This document shows positions 1-8,086 of a stretch of 42,735 bases of DNA, piece after piece; the first letter of the stretch is position 1, and each line of letters opens with the position of its first letter. The position numbers and the translations under genes are program-made. Below the pieces are notes generated by a model, which was not told the DNA's origin, ran no database searches, and saw only the letters and a program-made list of their open reading frames with translations. Source of the stretch: Armatimonadota bacterium. GTDB lineage: Bacteria; Armatimonadota; UBA5829. The DNA is taken from assembly GCA_029907315.1 (NCBI GenBank), contig JARYME010000015.1, positions 1 to 42,735 on the forward strand, written 5' to 3'.

Positions 1-1359
1 GTGTCTGCGGCTGACAGCATTGTCCGTGGACAGCGATATGTCCTTTCCTGCTTCTCTGCCGATTTCCGTTATATCAGGTTTGAGCACGAAAGCTTGTCCC
101 GCGTAAGGCCCTGCCAGTGCAACCAACTTGGGTTGTTCGATAGCGGTCGGCGCAGGGAACGTCAGGTTCAAGGGTTGTGTTGGTTGATAGCTTTGTTGAG
201 GCAATGCGCTCGTCGACGCCGTTGGTTGGCGCGGTGATTCGCTTACCACAGAGCATTGGCAATTGCCCGCTGCGTCTTTTGGCGAGCCACAGAATGGGCA
301 TACGTGTGGCGAGGCTGGGATCTTTTCATGCGTGCCTTGGAAGCTGGTTGGTGCAAATCCGAGTTGCTCTGTCGACTTCTCCCTAAATAGGAACCTGGTT
401 TTCCCAATTGTTATTGTGTCGCGATCTTTCAGTATCTCTTTCGATATGCGGACATCGTTAACCCACGTTCCGGCATACGACCCAAGATCCTCTATGTAGA
501 AGCGCTCGCCCTGTCGAACTATCATCGCATGGCGCTCTGCAACATCGGGGTCGCCGAAAACCGGTATATCCACCAATTCGCTGCGTCCCAAGACTGTTTC
601 GGGCTTTTCAAGAACGAATTGCTTACCTTCGTTGATGCCGACGAAGCGTACCAGCCAGGCCTGTTTTGCGAGCTCACCAGCGAGGCCTATGAATAAACCA
701 ATCGCTGCTCCGGTAGAGCCAAAGCTTATGAAGCGAATCAACTCCGGTGGGAAGTTTGCGACTCCGCCCTTATTGAGCCAGACGAGGATTTCGAAAATAC
801 ATCCTCCCAGTCCACCGCCGATGAACCCACCGACAGTTCCGTTCACCATTCTCCTGATGGAACTCGTCGCGATTCCTTGAGAGAGTCCGATGAATGCCCC
901 AATTATTGCCCACCCCAGGCTTCGACCTATGAGCATCAGTATGAACGCTATAGGTCCCGGCACGGAAGGGACTTTGGCTTCAGGCGGTAGGTTCGCGGGC
1001 AGGCTCGGTTCATACGGGCTGCCGCCAGAGAGGGCACGCGCTGCATTATAGACTGCGTTGCCGAGTGTAATGCCGACAACACCTCCACCGGCGCCGACCA
1101 GTGCTCCCATTAGAATTCCACGTTGTGCGTTTCGTGGGGAAAGCGTGCCTACCGCTTCGGCTATGCCTAGGGCAATACCTATAAGAAAGCCTGATACAAG
1201 GCCAACCACGAAGAGGTATTTGTACGGGATCACTACTTCCACGCCCGGCACACGAGACTCCGGCAGCAGTGGAGTCCACTCCATTGAGCCCCAGGCTATA
1301 AGAGCTCCTAAGGTTGCTGCGAATGTACATCGAACTACTCGAATCAACTCTGCCTCCAC
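1..1359 (-). CDS. Polytopic membrane protein with two FHA domains (C-terminus cut by window edge)
   Basis: The minus strand is open for 453 codons from a GTG at 1359 to the left edge, so the C-terminus is missing. The N-terminal half is rich in Gly and hydrophobic residues, with about six membrane segments (roughly residues 13-33, 46-66, 80-104, 135-165, 174-193, 208-230). A first FHA domain follows at about 248-330 (GRS at 258-260, ERHAM around 275-279, a GTWVND loop near 297). A zinc-ribbon-like CPFCG...GNCQC lies at 354-369, and a second FHA domain starts near 412 and is cut just after its SRRH motif. FHA domains bind phosphothreonine peptides, so a cytoplasmic signalling or scaffold role at the membrane is inferred. 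The gene is in the same frame as the upstream FHA gene, 36 nt after its stop. No clear Shine-Dalgarno precedes the GTG, which suggests translational coupling. It shares the CPFCG-FHA module with its neighbour. Confidence 0.85.
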   Translation of the reverse strand, partial: MEAELIRVVRCTFAATLGALIAWGSMEWTPLLPESRVPGVEVVIPYKYLFVVGLVSGFLIGIALGIAEAVGTLSPRNAQRGILMGALVGAGGGVVGITLGNAVYNAARALSGGSPYEPSLPANLPPEAKVPSVPGPIAFILMLIGRSLGWAIIGAFIGLSQGIATSSIRRMVNGTVGGFIGGGLGGCIFEILVWLNKGGVANFPPELIRFISFGSTGAAIGLFIGLAGELAKQAWLVRFVGINEGKQFVLEKPETVLGRSELVDIPVFGDPDVAERHAMIVRQGERFYIEDLGSYAGTWVNDVRISKEILKDRDTITIGKTRFLFREKSTEQLGFAPTSFQGTHEKIPASPHVCPFCGSPKDAAGNCQCSVVSESPRQPTASTSALPQQSYQPTQPLNLTFPAPTAIEQPKLVALAGPYAGQAFVLKPDITEIGREAGKDISLSTDNAVSRRH

Positions 1360-1395
1360 GCAAGCGTCACAGCGGTCGAGGCCTGTGTAACGGTC

Positions 1396-2682
1396 TTACG
1401 CTTCGAAGCGAAATCGGGTTGCGCCTATTTGAATCTCGTCGCCGGGTGAGAGTTTGTGTTCCTGGATGCGAACTCCATTCACAAAGGTGCCATTGGAGCT
1501 TCCTTCGTCGCGAATTGTATAACCATCTGCCGAGACAGTTATCGTCGCGTGACGCCGCGAAGTGGTGTTGTCGTTTACCAGCGCGACGTCGCACTCAGGC
1601 TCACGGCCAATGAGCTTGGTTCCCGGACCGAGCGTGAAAACCTGCCCTGCGTAAGTCCCTGTCAATCCGACCAGCCGAGGCGCCGCTGCCGCAGTGGTTT
1701 GAGGTGTTGCGACACTTGGCTGCAGGGAGCAGGCGCAGTTTCCAAGTGCGTCTCGCTTCTGGCCGCAGAACGGACACACGCTTGCGTCTGTGCTTGAAGG
1801 AGTAGGTCCAGTCCCAACAGTGCCGGCCTGCGGCGTGCCTGTAGCGGTATCGGGTAGTTGTACTCCCAGCTTTCTAAGAGCCTGTTCGGCGGTAGCGCCC
1901 TTTGCCTTTGCCACGGCATATATAATTGCCACGATGATCACCAGGAGCAAGATGCCAGCCAGCATTTGCAGTGCCAAATCGACTCTGGAGGCCTGTCGGC
2001 CGGCAGTTGTGCTTTCAGCCTTAGCGGTCTTGGTTTCCGGCGAAACCACTGTCTCCGCGGGAATAGTGTCCACATCGCCCTTTACTCTCACGTCTTTTTC
2101 AAACCAAGGCGTCGCACGCTTTGTGGGAACCTCGATGTCGGAGTCGACAGTCTTCGTGACGCCCTTTGCTCGGACTTTCACGTTCACTTCCCCGGCGGCC
2201 ACGTTCTGAAACGTTGCTATACCGTTGTCTGCGGGTGTTATGACCGCCGCCATCGGTGTCCCTTCACCATCCGTGATCTCTACTAGGGCACTTTCGATAG
2301 GAGACCCGTCTTCCGCGATGACGCGCAGACGTACATTACGAACGTAACTGAACGCATCATCTTTGAGGGCGATCTCCTTTGCTTGTTTCTGATCTTTTGC
2401 GGGTGTGTAGTCTAGGATTGCCAAGTTACCGGTCTTCTTATTCATCACAAAAAGTTTGGCGCTTTTGAACGTTGTGCCCAGAGCGGACGTGTCAAGTTTC
2501 GCGGTATCACCCTTAAACTTGACGGGCTGGGTAACGTGTTTGCCTCCGAGACCGTCGGTGTAGTCAAACCAGTAGAAGTAAGTTCCCTTCTTTTCGACCT
2601 TCAGAAGAGGCGAACAAGCGCAAATCTCGCACAGTGCCAAGATGGCTGAGATCGCTATTGATAAGACTCTTGCGGCTTTAAT
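1396..2682 (-). CDS. Secreted/anchored single-pass membrane protein with C-terminal FHA domain, probable ATT start
   Basis: The first conventional start (TTG at 2640) lies inside a hydrophobic stretch. Extending 14 codons upstream to an ATT at 2682 gives a complete signal-peptide-like N-terminus (KAARVLSIAISAILAL), with AAGGGGTGA at normal Shine-Dalgarno distance. An in-frame TGA nine bases further upstream leaves no other good start. Order along about 428 residues: signal segment; a beta-rich region (about 30-120); a carboxypeptidase-regulatory-like or Ig-like domain (about 112-185); a transmembrane helix (about 243-262); a zinc-ribbon-like CPFCG...GNCAC (about 305-320); and an FHA domain (about 340-427) with GREPECD, SRRHA and SSNGTFVNG. 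The predicted topology puts the beta domains outside and FHA in the cytoplasm, as expected of a sensor or scaffold. It follows the NAD(P)HX repair gene by about 33 nt. The function is unknown; the domain calls are firm. Confidence 0.85.
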   Translation of the reverse strand: MKAARVLSIAISAILALCEICACSPLLKVEKKGTYFYWFDYTDGLGGKHVTQPVKFKGDTAKLDTSALGTTFKSAKLFVMNKKTGNLAILDYTPAKDQKQAKEIALKDDAFSYVRNVRLRVIAEDGSPIESALVEITDGEGTPMAAVITPADNGIATFQNVAAGEVNVKVRAKGVTKTVDSDIEVPTKRATPWFEKDVRVKGDVDTIPAETVVSPETKTAKAESTTAGRQASRVDLALQMLAGILLLVIIVAIIYAVAKAKGATAEQALRKLGVQLPDTATGTPQAGTVGTGPTPSSTDASVCPFCGQKRDALGNCACSLQPSVATPQTTAAAAPRLVGLTGTYAGQVFTLGPGTKLIGREPECDVALVNDNTTSRRHATITVSADGYTIRDEGSSNGTFVNGVRIQEHKLSPGDEIQIGATRFRFEA

Positions 2683-2715
2683 GGTAGGTCACCCCTTTCT
2701 CGCGGTTGCTCAATC

Positions 2716-4317
2716 TTAGTTTTCCCCATGTTGCAGGCGTATCAATTCATCTATGGCGGTGCCTATGTGCCTTGCTACGTCTGACGCGATCATCGATGCT
2801 TCTGTACACTCCTCAGCCGCAAGCTCGCCAGCGCGACCATGTATATGCACCGCCGCGCACGCTGCGGACTCGGGAGTCCATCCCTGTGCGAGTAGTCCGC
2901 CGATCATTCCGGCCAGGACATCTCCCACTCCTCCGGTCGCCATCCCTGGTGAACCGCTCGTATTGACGAAGGCGCGCCCACTTGGGTCGGCCACTACGGT
3001 TCCCGCTCCCTTCAAGACTACGGTTACGCCGTGATCTTTAGCAAAAGAGCGTGCAACCTCCAGTCGGTTTGACTGAACCTCAGAAACGGCGGTTCCTAGC
3101 AGATTCGCCATCTCGCCGGGATGGGGAGTGATCACGATCGGTCCCCTACCGGCCTTGAGCACGCCCAGGTCTTTGGAAACAGCGAACAACCCATCGGCGT
3201 CGACCACTGCCGGTTTCTTCAGCTTCGAGATCAATTCCAAAACAAACGTTATCGTGTCTTCGTTGCGGCCGAGTCCCGGACCGATAACCGCAGCGTCACG
3301 TTTGTTGATTATGTCCAGCACCTGGCTGACTGACGTTTTTCCGAAAGCGCGTGCCTGGTTTTGGGGCACAGGTATTGTCATGGCCTCGGTAAGTTTGACT
3401 TCCAGTATATCGTTCAGGGATTCTGGCACTGCTACGGTTACGAGTCCGGTTCCTATCCGCAGCGCGCCTTCCGCGGCCAACGCGGCTGCTCCTGTCATAC
3501 CCACAGACCCGGCGACCACAGCCAGATGTCCATAGTCACCTTTGTGCGATGCGGCATACCGACGAGGCGGCAGCACAAAAGCGTGTGGATCCAGCAAGAA
3601 TGTTTGACTGCCGCAGTTGCTGAGAACTTCTCTTGGGATACTTATGTCCGCTACGATGAGCTCGCCCACGTAACTTGCGCCGGGATAAGTCACGAGTCCG
3701 ATCTTTGGCAGACCGAACGTGACGGTGCAGTCTGCGTCAACAGCGCCGCCCGTTGGCAGGGTGCCCCACGTCCTGCCGGTGTCGGCATCCACACCGGACG
3801 GTATATCCACCGCGAGGACTTTTCCTACTTTGTAGGCATTGATAGTCTCGATAACTTTCGCCAAGTCGCCAGTAATCTCGCCCTTTATACCCGTTCCTAG
3901 AAGAGCATCTATGGTCAGTTCCGCCCAAGTTACTGAGGTCTTCAGGCGCCTCAGGTTTCCAGAAAAGTCTACATCGAGCCCCATTCGTTCGGCGATCTCT
4001 AGATTGGTGAGCGCATCGCCCTTCGACCTCGACCTGTCCCCGAAATACGAGATGCGTACATCGGCGCCCAAATTGTGCAAGTGTCGGGCTGCAGCGAAGC
4101 CGTCTCCTCCGTTGTTGCCAGGGCCACACACGACCAAAACCCTGCGGCCGCGAGCGCCGGCGAGCATTTCGACTGCGACTTCGCTGACGGCTCGCCCAGC
4201 GTTCTCCATAAGAAGCAAGCTGGGGATCCCGTAGTTCTCTGTAGCCAGAGAGTCAAGACGACGCATTTCTTCGGCGGTCACCAGGTGCATCCTCAAGGGA
4301 GGTTTCTTTACTTTCAT
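2716..4317 (-). CDS. nnr: Bifunctional NAD(P)HX epimerase / ADP-dependent NAD(P)HX dehydratase
   Basis: This 533-residue protein fuses both metabolite-repair activities. The N-terminal YjeF_N half epimerises R-NAD(P)HX to the S form and shows NAGRAVSE and CGPGNNGGDGF (about residues 40-80). The C-terminal ribokinase-like half dehydrates S-NAD(P)HX using ADP and shows GHLAVVAGS, VVDADGLFA, TPHPGEMA and GGVGDVLAGM, the last carrying the family's catalytic Asp. The length matches the usual bacterial fusion. The start ATG overlaps the acpS stop by four bases (ATGA), so the two are translationally coupled, a common acpS-nnr arrangement. An internal ATG at codon 10 is an alternative start. The enzyme is cytoplasmic. 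Confidence 0.95.
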   Translation of the reverse strand: MKVKKPPLRMHLVTAEEMRRLDSLATENYGIPSLLLMENAGRAVSEVAVEMLAGARGRRVLVVCGPGNNGGDGFAAARHLHNLGADVRISYFGDRSRSKGDALTNLEIAERMGLDVDFSGNLRRLKTSVTWAELTIDALLGTGIKGEITGDLAKVIETINAYKVGKVLAVDIPSGVDADTGRTWGTLPTGGAVDADCTVTFGLPKIGLVTYPGASYVGELIVADISIPREVLSNCGSQTFLLDPHAFVLPPRRYAASHKGDYGHLAVVAGSVGMTGAAALAAEGALRIGTGLVTVAVPESLNDILEVKLTEAMTIPVPQNQARAFGKTSVSQVLDIINKRDAAVIGPGLGRNEDTITFVLELISKLKKPAVVDADGLFAVSKDLGVLKAGRGPIVITPHPGEMANLLGTAVSEVQSNRLEVARSFAKDHGVTVVLKGAGTVVADPSGRAFVNTSGSPGMATGGVGDVLAGMIGGLLAQGWTPESAACAAVHIHGRAGELAAEECTEASMIASDVARHIGTAIDELIRLQHGEN

Positions 4318-4685
4318 TGATTCTCGTCCACCTCTACCACCGCTACTGCGTGAGCGTAGTCTTTTGAGTGCGCCAAACTTATGTGCACTCGCAACTTCTG
4401 AGCGAGCTGCTGGGCAGGGCCGTGCAGTTTTACAATCGGCCTGCCATCTGCAAGTGTCACTACTTCAACGTCTTGCCAAGACAAAGGTCGGCCTAGGGCT
4501 TTGGCTACTGCTTCCTTGGCAGCAAATCTTGCAGCCAAACTTGCATACCGGCTTTTTCCCCTGGAGTTGCAGTAAGCAATTTCAGATGGTCTGAAAACGC
4601 GTGCACAGAAGCGCTGCGTCCGCCGCGCGATTTCTTCTACTCGCTTAATCTCTACTATGTCCGTACCTATTCCCAAAATAGGCAT
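4314..4685 (-). CDS. acpS: Holo-[acyl-carrier-protein] synthase
   Basis: AcpS transfers 4'-phosphopantetheine from CoA to acyl carrier protein. The characteristic start GIGTDIVEI carries the metal-binding Asp, followed by RYASLAARFAAKEAVAKALG with the conserved Glu and Lys, and HISLAHSKDYAHAVAVV at the C-terminus. From the ATG at 4685 the protein is 123 residues, normal for the family. A GTG eight codons upstream (4709) is open, but family alignment favours MPILGIGTD. The gene overlaps nnr by four bases and is the first gene of this minus-strand run. A TTGACA at 4763-4768 on this strand lacks a convincing -10 box. Confidence 0.94.
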   Translation of the reverse strand: MPILGIGTDIVEIKRVEEIARRTQRFCARVFRPSEIAYCNSRGKSRYASLAARFAAKEAVAKALGRPLSWQDVEVVTLADGRPIVKLHGPAQQLAQKLRVHISLAHSKDYAHAVAVVEVDENQ

Positions 4686-4806
4686 GCGCACTGTCCCACG
4701 AAACGCCACACGGACGTTTTAGTTCACCATTGTTTCTACGCCAAGGCTGAGCTTAAATCCTTTGTCAAACCCTTTGCGGTAGCTGGAGGTTATACCCTGT
4801 GTCTCA

Positions 4807-4835
4807 TTGACTCAGGTACTGCACGTCAATATGAT
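4807..4835 (+). promoter_or_regulatory. Sigma70-type promoter for the pseudo-MBL/cheB-like/pilB operon
   Basis: TTGACT (4807-4812) and TATGAT (4830-4835) are separated by exactly 17 bases. The predicted transcription start is near 4842, just ahead of the GAGGAAAG ribosome binding site and the ATG at 4853, leaving a very short 5' leader. Confidence 0.7.
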
Positions 4836-4852
4836 TTACCCGTGAGGAAAGA

Positions 4853-5686
4853 ATGCGCAAGTTCTTGCCGATAATCATCATAGCGGGTTTGTTGGCAGTT
4901 GCTCTGCTGTTTCTGAAAGAGCAGGGTCGAAACGTACGGAGACCAGCAGGTCCCGTTGTTGCAGTAAGCTTCCTGACCGCAGGTCTGGGCAACGGTGTTG
5001 TTCTGAAAATGCCGGATGGGCGTGCACTTGTGGTGGATCCCGGTTCGCCGACCACTACGAGCCGGCTCATACGCTACCTGCAGGACAGCGACATTGCATC
5101 TATCGACGTTCTGATAACTCGCTCTGACGCAAACACTTTCGAAACACTGCGGCGTTTGTTTGACGCTTTTGAAGTTCGCCGAGTCGTGCACACTGGGCAA
5201 CCGTGGGTTGAGTCGCTGAAGGGACCTGGAGGTAGGGTTGCGGAGGTGCTGTTATTTGCCGGGGACTCTATTCGGCTTGCAGCCGGCCTTAGACTCACTG
5301 CGCTATCACCTGCCCGCACTGCAGGTCGCGGTGGGAGCGAAGTGCTTGTGAGTGTTTTGCAGTACGGTCGAACCCGATTCTTGCTGATGTCGGATGCCAG
5401 TGTCGAGGTTGAGGGTTTCTTGATCAGGTCGGGAGTTGATCTGAGCAGCGATGTCCTGGTCACTGGGCGAAACGGTCGCTTTGGCAGCGTTTCTTTGGAG
5501 CTGATTGTTGCTGCTAGGCCAAAGTACTTCGTGGTTCTCGCAGCCAGGGGACGCGGCAGACCGAGCCGTCCTCTGCTGGAGCGTATAGATACAAAGAATA
5601 CGGGTGCGAAGGTGTATAGAACCGACACGGACGGCATCGTCACTATGGTTACCGACGGGCGCTCGGTCGTTGTTGAGCCCCGCTAG
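4853..5686 (+). CDS. Membrane-anchored ComEC-like metallo-beta-lactamase fold lacking metal ligands
   Basis: The 277-residue protein has an N-terminal signal anchor (about residues 4-22, LPIIIIAGLLAVALLF) and a domain that follows the ComEC C-terminal metallo-beta-lactamase pattern (LKMPDGRALVVDPG, then FEVRRVVHTG, then YRTDTDGIVTMVTDG). The metal-binding signature expected as THPDADH reads TRSDANT (89-95), keeping only one Asp. The later GDIE-like site is SDAS and the GHHGS site is GRNGRF. It is therefore probably a catalytically dead relative, exported or periplasmic and anchored. GAGGAAAG sits ahead of the ATG. It is first in an operon with the CheB-like and PilB genes, which suggests a link to pili or DNA uptake. 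That link is inference. Confidence 0.75.
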   Translation: MRKFLPIIIIAGLLAVALLFLKEQGRNVRRPAGPVVAVSFLTAGLGNGVVLKMPDGRALVVDPGSPTTTSRLIRYLQDSDIASIDVLITRSDANTFETLRRLFDAFEVRRVVHTGQPWVESLKGPGGRVAEVLLFAGDSIRLAAGLRLTALSPARTAGRGGSEVLVSVLQYGRTRFLLMSDASVEVEGFLIRSGVDLSSDVLVTGRNGRFGSVSLELIVAARPKYFVVLAARGRGRPSRPLLERIDTKNTGAKVYRTDTDGIVTMVTDGRSVVVEPR

Positions 5687-5701
5687 AAGGGGGTTGCAAA
5701 A

Positions 5702-6349
5702 ATGGAAAATGCAAATTACCAAAGACTCGGTCAGAAAGCACCTGATTGGGTCGTGGTTTTCGGTGCTACTGCTGGCGGACCACAGGCTCTGTCTCAGATT
5801 CTACCACAGTTTCCAGTAAATATCCCTGCGGCAGTACTTGTTGCTCAACATATGAGACCTGGTTTCACACGAGTCTTAGCCGCTCATTTCCAAAGGTTGT
5901 GCAGACTACCGGTTTGCGAGCCGGAGGATGGTCAGGCTCTCTTGGCGTCTAGAATCGTCGTTTGTCCGTCAAATGCCAGGGTCAGCATTGCCCGAGTCGG
6001 CTTTTCGCCTACTCCTGCGTACTGCATCAACATTGAGCACCCAGGTGATAGCGGGCGGATGGCGACCAGTAAGATTGATACGCTTATGATCTCAGCCGCA
6101 GAAGTATTCGGCAAGCGTGCCATAGGTGTTCTGCTGACCGGTATCGGAACCGATGGGCGTGAGGGTATGCGGGCGATCCACGAAGCGGGAGGCATAACGA
6201 TTGCCCAGGACCAAGCTACAAGCGTTGTTCACGCACTACCTTCTGCTGCCATCGAGGCAGGAGTGGTCGGGGAGATACTGCCGCTTTGGGACATAGCAGA
6301 GCGTATTACGCAGATAGTGGGGGGACGTTCTGATGCAGTCGCTGCTTAG
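5702..6349 (+). CDS. Stand-alone CheB-type methylesterase domain with Thr at the catalytic Ser position
   Basis: The 215 residues correspond to the CheB C-terminal domain, which removes methyl groups from chemoreceptor glutamates. There is no receiver domain. Family landmarks are clear: VAQHMRPGFT with the triad His (H50) and LLTGIGTDGREGM with the triad Asp (D151). The nucleophile motif, usually GASTGG or GASAGG, reads GATAGG, so Thr23 replaces the catalytic Ser. Activity is doubtful; it may bind rather than hydrolyse. AAGGGGG precedes the ATG. It starts 15 nt after the MBL-like gene and its last 17 bases overlap pilB, so all three are probably co-translated. Confidence 0.85.
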   Translation: MENANYQRLGQKAPDWVVVFGATAGGPQALSQILPQFPVNIPAAVLVAQHMRPGFTRVLAAHFQRLCRLPVCEPEDGQALLASRIVVCPSNARVSIARVGFSPTPAYCINIEHPGDSGRMATSKIDTLMISAAEVFGKRAIGVLLTGIGTDGREGMRAIHEAGGITIAQDQATSVVHALPSAAIEAGVVGEILPLWDIAERITQIVGGRSDAVAA

Positions 6350-8048
6350 GACCCGCTTGGGAGACGTTCTCGTTGCTGCCGGTGTGCTGACGGAAAAGCA
6401 GCTCGATTGGGCTCTCGAACAGCAAAAGGTCAGCTACAAGAGATTGGGCGAGATACTGCTTGAGTCGGGTCTGGTTGCCGAAGAAGACATCGTAGAAGCC
6501 CGCGCGCTTCAAATGGAGATGCCGTGTGTCGATCTCGTCGACGTGAAAGTGCCCGATTACGTAGTCCGGCTTGTGCCCGAAGGTATTGCCCGCACATATG
6601 CGGTTGTTCCGGTGTATGCAACCGAAGATCGACTGGCTTTAGCCACTGCCGATCCTATGGACGTCGAGGCAATAGATGCAGTCCAGAGGGTGTCCAAAAG
6701 ACGTGTTGAGCCGCTGCTGGCAAGTCGTTCACAGATCGAGAGCCTGATAGATCGTTTGTATGGCGTTGCGGCAGCAGACGACATAACTACGTCGATAGAG
6801 CAAGCCTCCGAAGAAATTGCTGTGGAGGCGGGCCATCAGGATCTTTCGACGGACATATCTGAGGAGCGGCGGAGGAGTGAGGAAGCGCCTGTTATTAAGG
6901 CGGTAAATCTCGTCATACAGGAAGCAATCAAACGGCGTGCCAGTGACATCCATTTCGAGCCTCGAGCGGATCGTATGGAGGTGCGCTATCGCATCGACGG
7001 CGTCTTGCAGCACGTGCGCGATCTGCCTAAGAATCTTCAGGGGGCAGTGATCAGCAGAATTAAAGTGATGGCTGACCTGGATATCGCAGAAAAGCGCGTT
7101 CCCCAGGACGGGAGGATCAGTGTAAAGCTGAATAACAAAAGCGTCGATCTTAGGATTTCCACTCTTCCCGTTCAATACGGCGAGCGGGTGGTCGTGCGCA
7201 TACTCGACAAGTCGGGAATAGTGCTCTCTCTTGAAAAGCTAGGCTTCAGCAAGGAGGATCTGGAGGCGTTCAAGTACCTGATTGAGCGGCCCTACGGGAT
7301 AATCCTGGTGACCGGACCAACAGGCAGCGGCAAGACCACCACCCTCTACTCTGCGTTGGACAGCATTCGGTCGCCTGAGATCAATATAATGACCGTTGAG
7401 GATCCGATAGAATACGAGTTGGACGGGGTAAACCAGTCTGCGGTTAATGTCAAGACAGGGCTTACATTTCCGGTTCAACTTCGAGCAATACTTAGGCAGG
7501 ATCCGGACGTCATATTCGTTGGCGAGATAAGGGATAGGGAGACCGCAACTATCGCGTTTCAGGCTGCAATGACCGGTCATCTCGTGTTTTCAACACTTCA
7601 CTGCAACGATGCTGCTTCGGCGATCACACGCCTTACTGACATGGGTGTTGAACCGTTTCTCATAGGCTCTTCAATCATCGGAGTGCTGGCGCAAAGGTTG
7701 GTTCGTACCCTGTGTCCTCGCTGTAAGGAAGCCTACGAAGCAGGTGCGGACGAACTGGCCCTGCTCAGGCTGTCTACCGACGAGACGGAAGTGAAGCTCT
7801 ACAAGTCGGTTGGGTGTGGTCACTGCGGCGGCACAGGTTTCGTAGGTCGCACAGCGGTTGTGGAACTTATGCGAGTCAACGACGAAATACGCCGTCTGAC
7901 GCTGCAGATGCCTACGGCTGACCAGATTCGCGAGTCAGCCGTTCGCGCCGGGATGAAAACGTTGCGGGAGTCCGCGGTCGAGAAAGTTTTGGCGGGCATC
8001 ACCACGCTTGATGAAGCCCGCCGCAAAGTGTTCTTCGAAGAGGATTAA
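6333..8048 (+). CDS. pilB: Type IV pilus assembly / type II secretion ATPase (PilB/GspE family)
   Basis: This 571-residue hexameric traffic ATPase powers pilus extension or pseudopilus assembly at the inner membrane. An N-terminal MshEN/GSPII_E_N domain (about 1-145; LGDVLVAAGVLTEKQL, LGEILLESGLV) is followed by the ATPase core with Walker A GPTGSGKTT (about 328-336), the Asp box, Walker B DPDVIFVGEIRD and the His box GHLVFSTLHCND. A tetracysteine zinc site (CPRC...CGHCGGTGF) typical of extension ATPases lies near the C-terminus, which argues against PilT. The start ATG lies inside the end of the CheB-like gene with GGGGGGA upstream. PilB and GspE cannot be separated from sequence alone. A pseudopilin occurs at 38181-38954. 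Confidence 0.93.
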   Translation: MQSLLRTRLGDVLVAAGVLTEKQLDWALEQQKVSYKRLGEILLESGLVAEEDIVEARALQMEMPCVDLVDVKVPDYVVRLVPEGIARTYAVVPVYATEDRLALATADPMDVEAIDAVQRVSKRRVEPLLASRSQIESLIDRLYGVAAADDITTSIEQASEEIAVEAGHQDLSTDISEERRRSEEAPVIKAVNLVIQEAIKRRASDIHFEPRADRMEVRYRIDGVLQHVRDLPKNLQGAVISRIKVMADLDIAEKRVPQDGRISVKLNNKSVDLRISTLPVQYGERVVVRILDKSGIVLSLEKLGFSKEDLEAFKYLIERPYGIILVTGPTGSGKTTTLYSALDSIRSPEINIMTVEDPIEYELDGVNQSAVNVKTGLTFPVQLRAILRQDPDVIFVGEIRDRETATIAFQAAMTGHLVFSTLHCNDAASAITRLTDMGVEPFLIGSSIIGVLAQRLVRTLCPRCKEAYEAGADELALLRLSTDETEVKLYKSVGCGHCGGTGFVGRTAVVELMRVNDEIRRLTLQMPTADQIRESAVRAGMKTLRESAVEKVLAGITTLDEARRKVFFEED

Positions 8049-8086
8049 CCGAAATTGGGTGCTTCAGACCGGCGAATGTGCCAAAA

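Noticed and set aside
4763-4768. Minus-strand TTGACA as the acpS promoter
   Set aside because: No acceptable -10 hexamer at 16-18 bases downstream.
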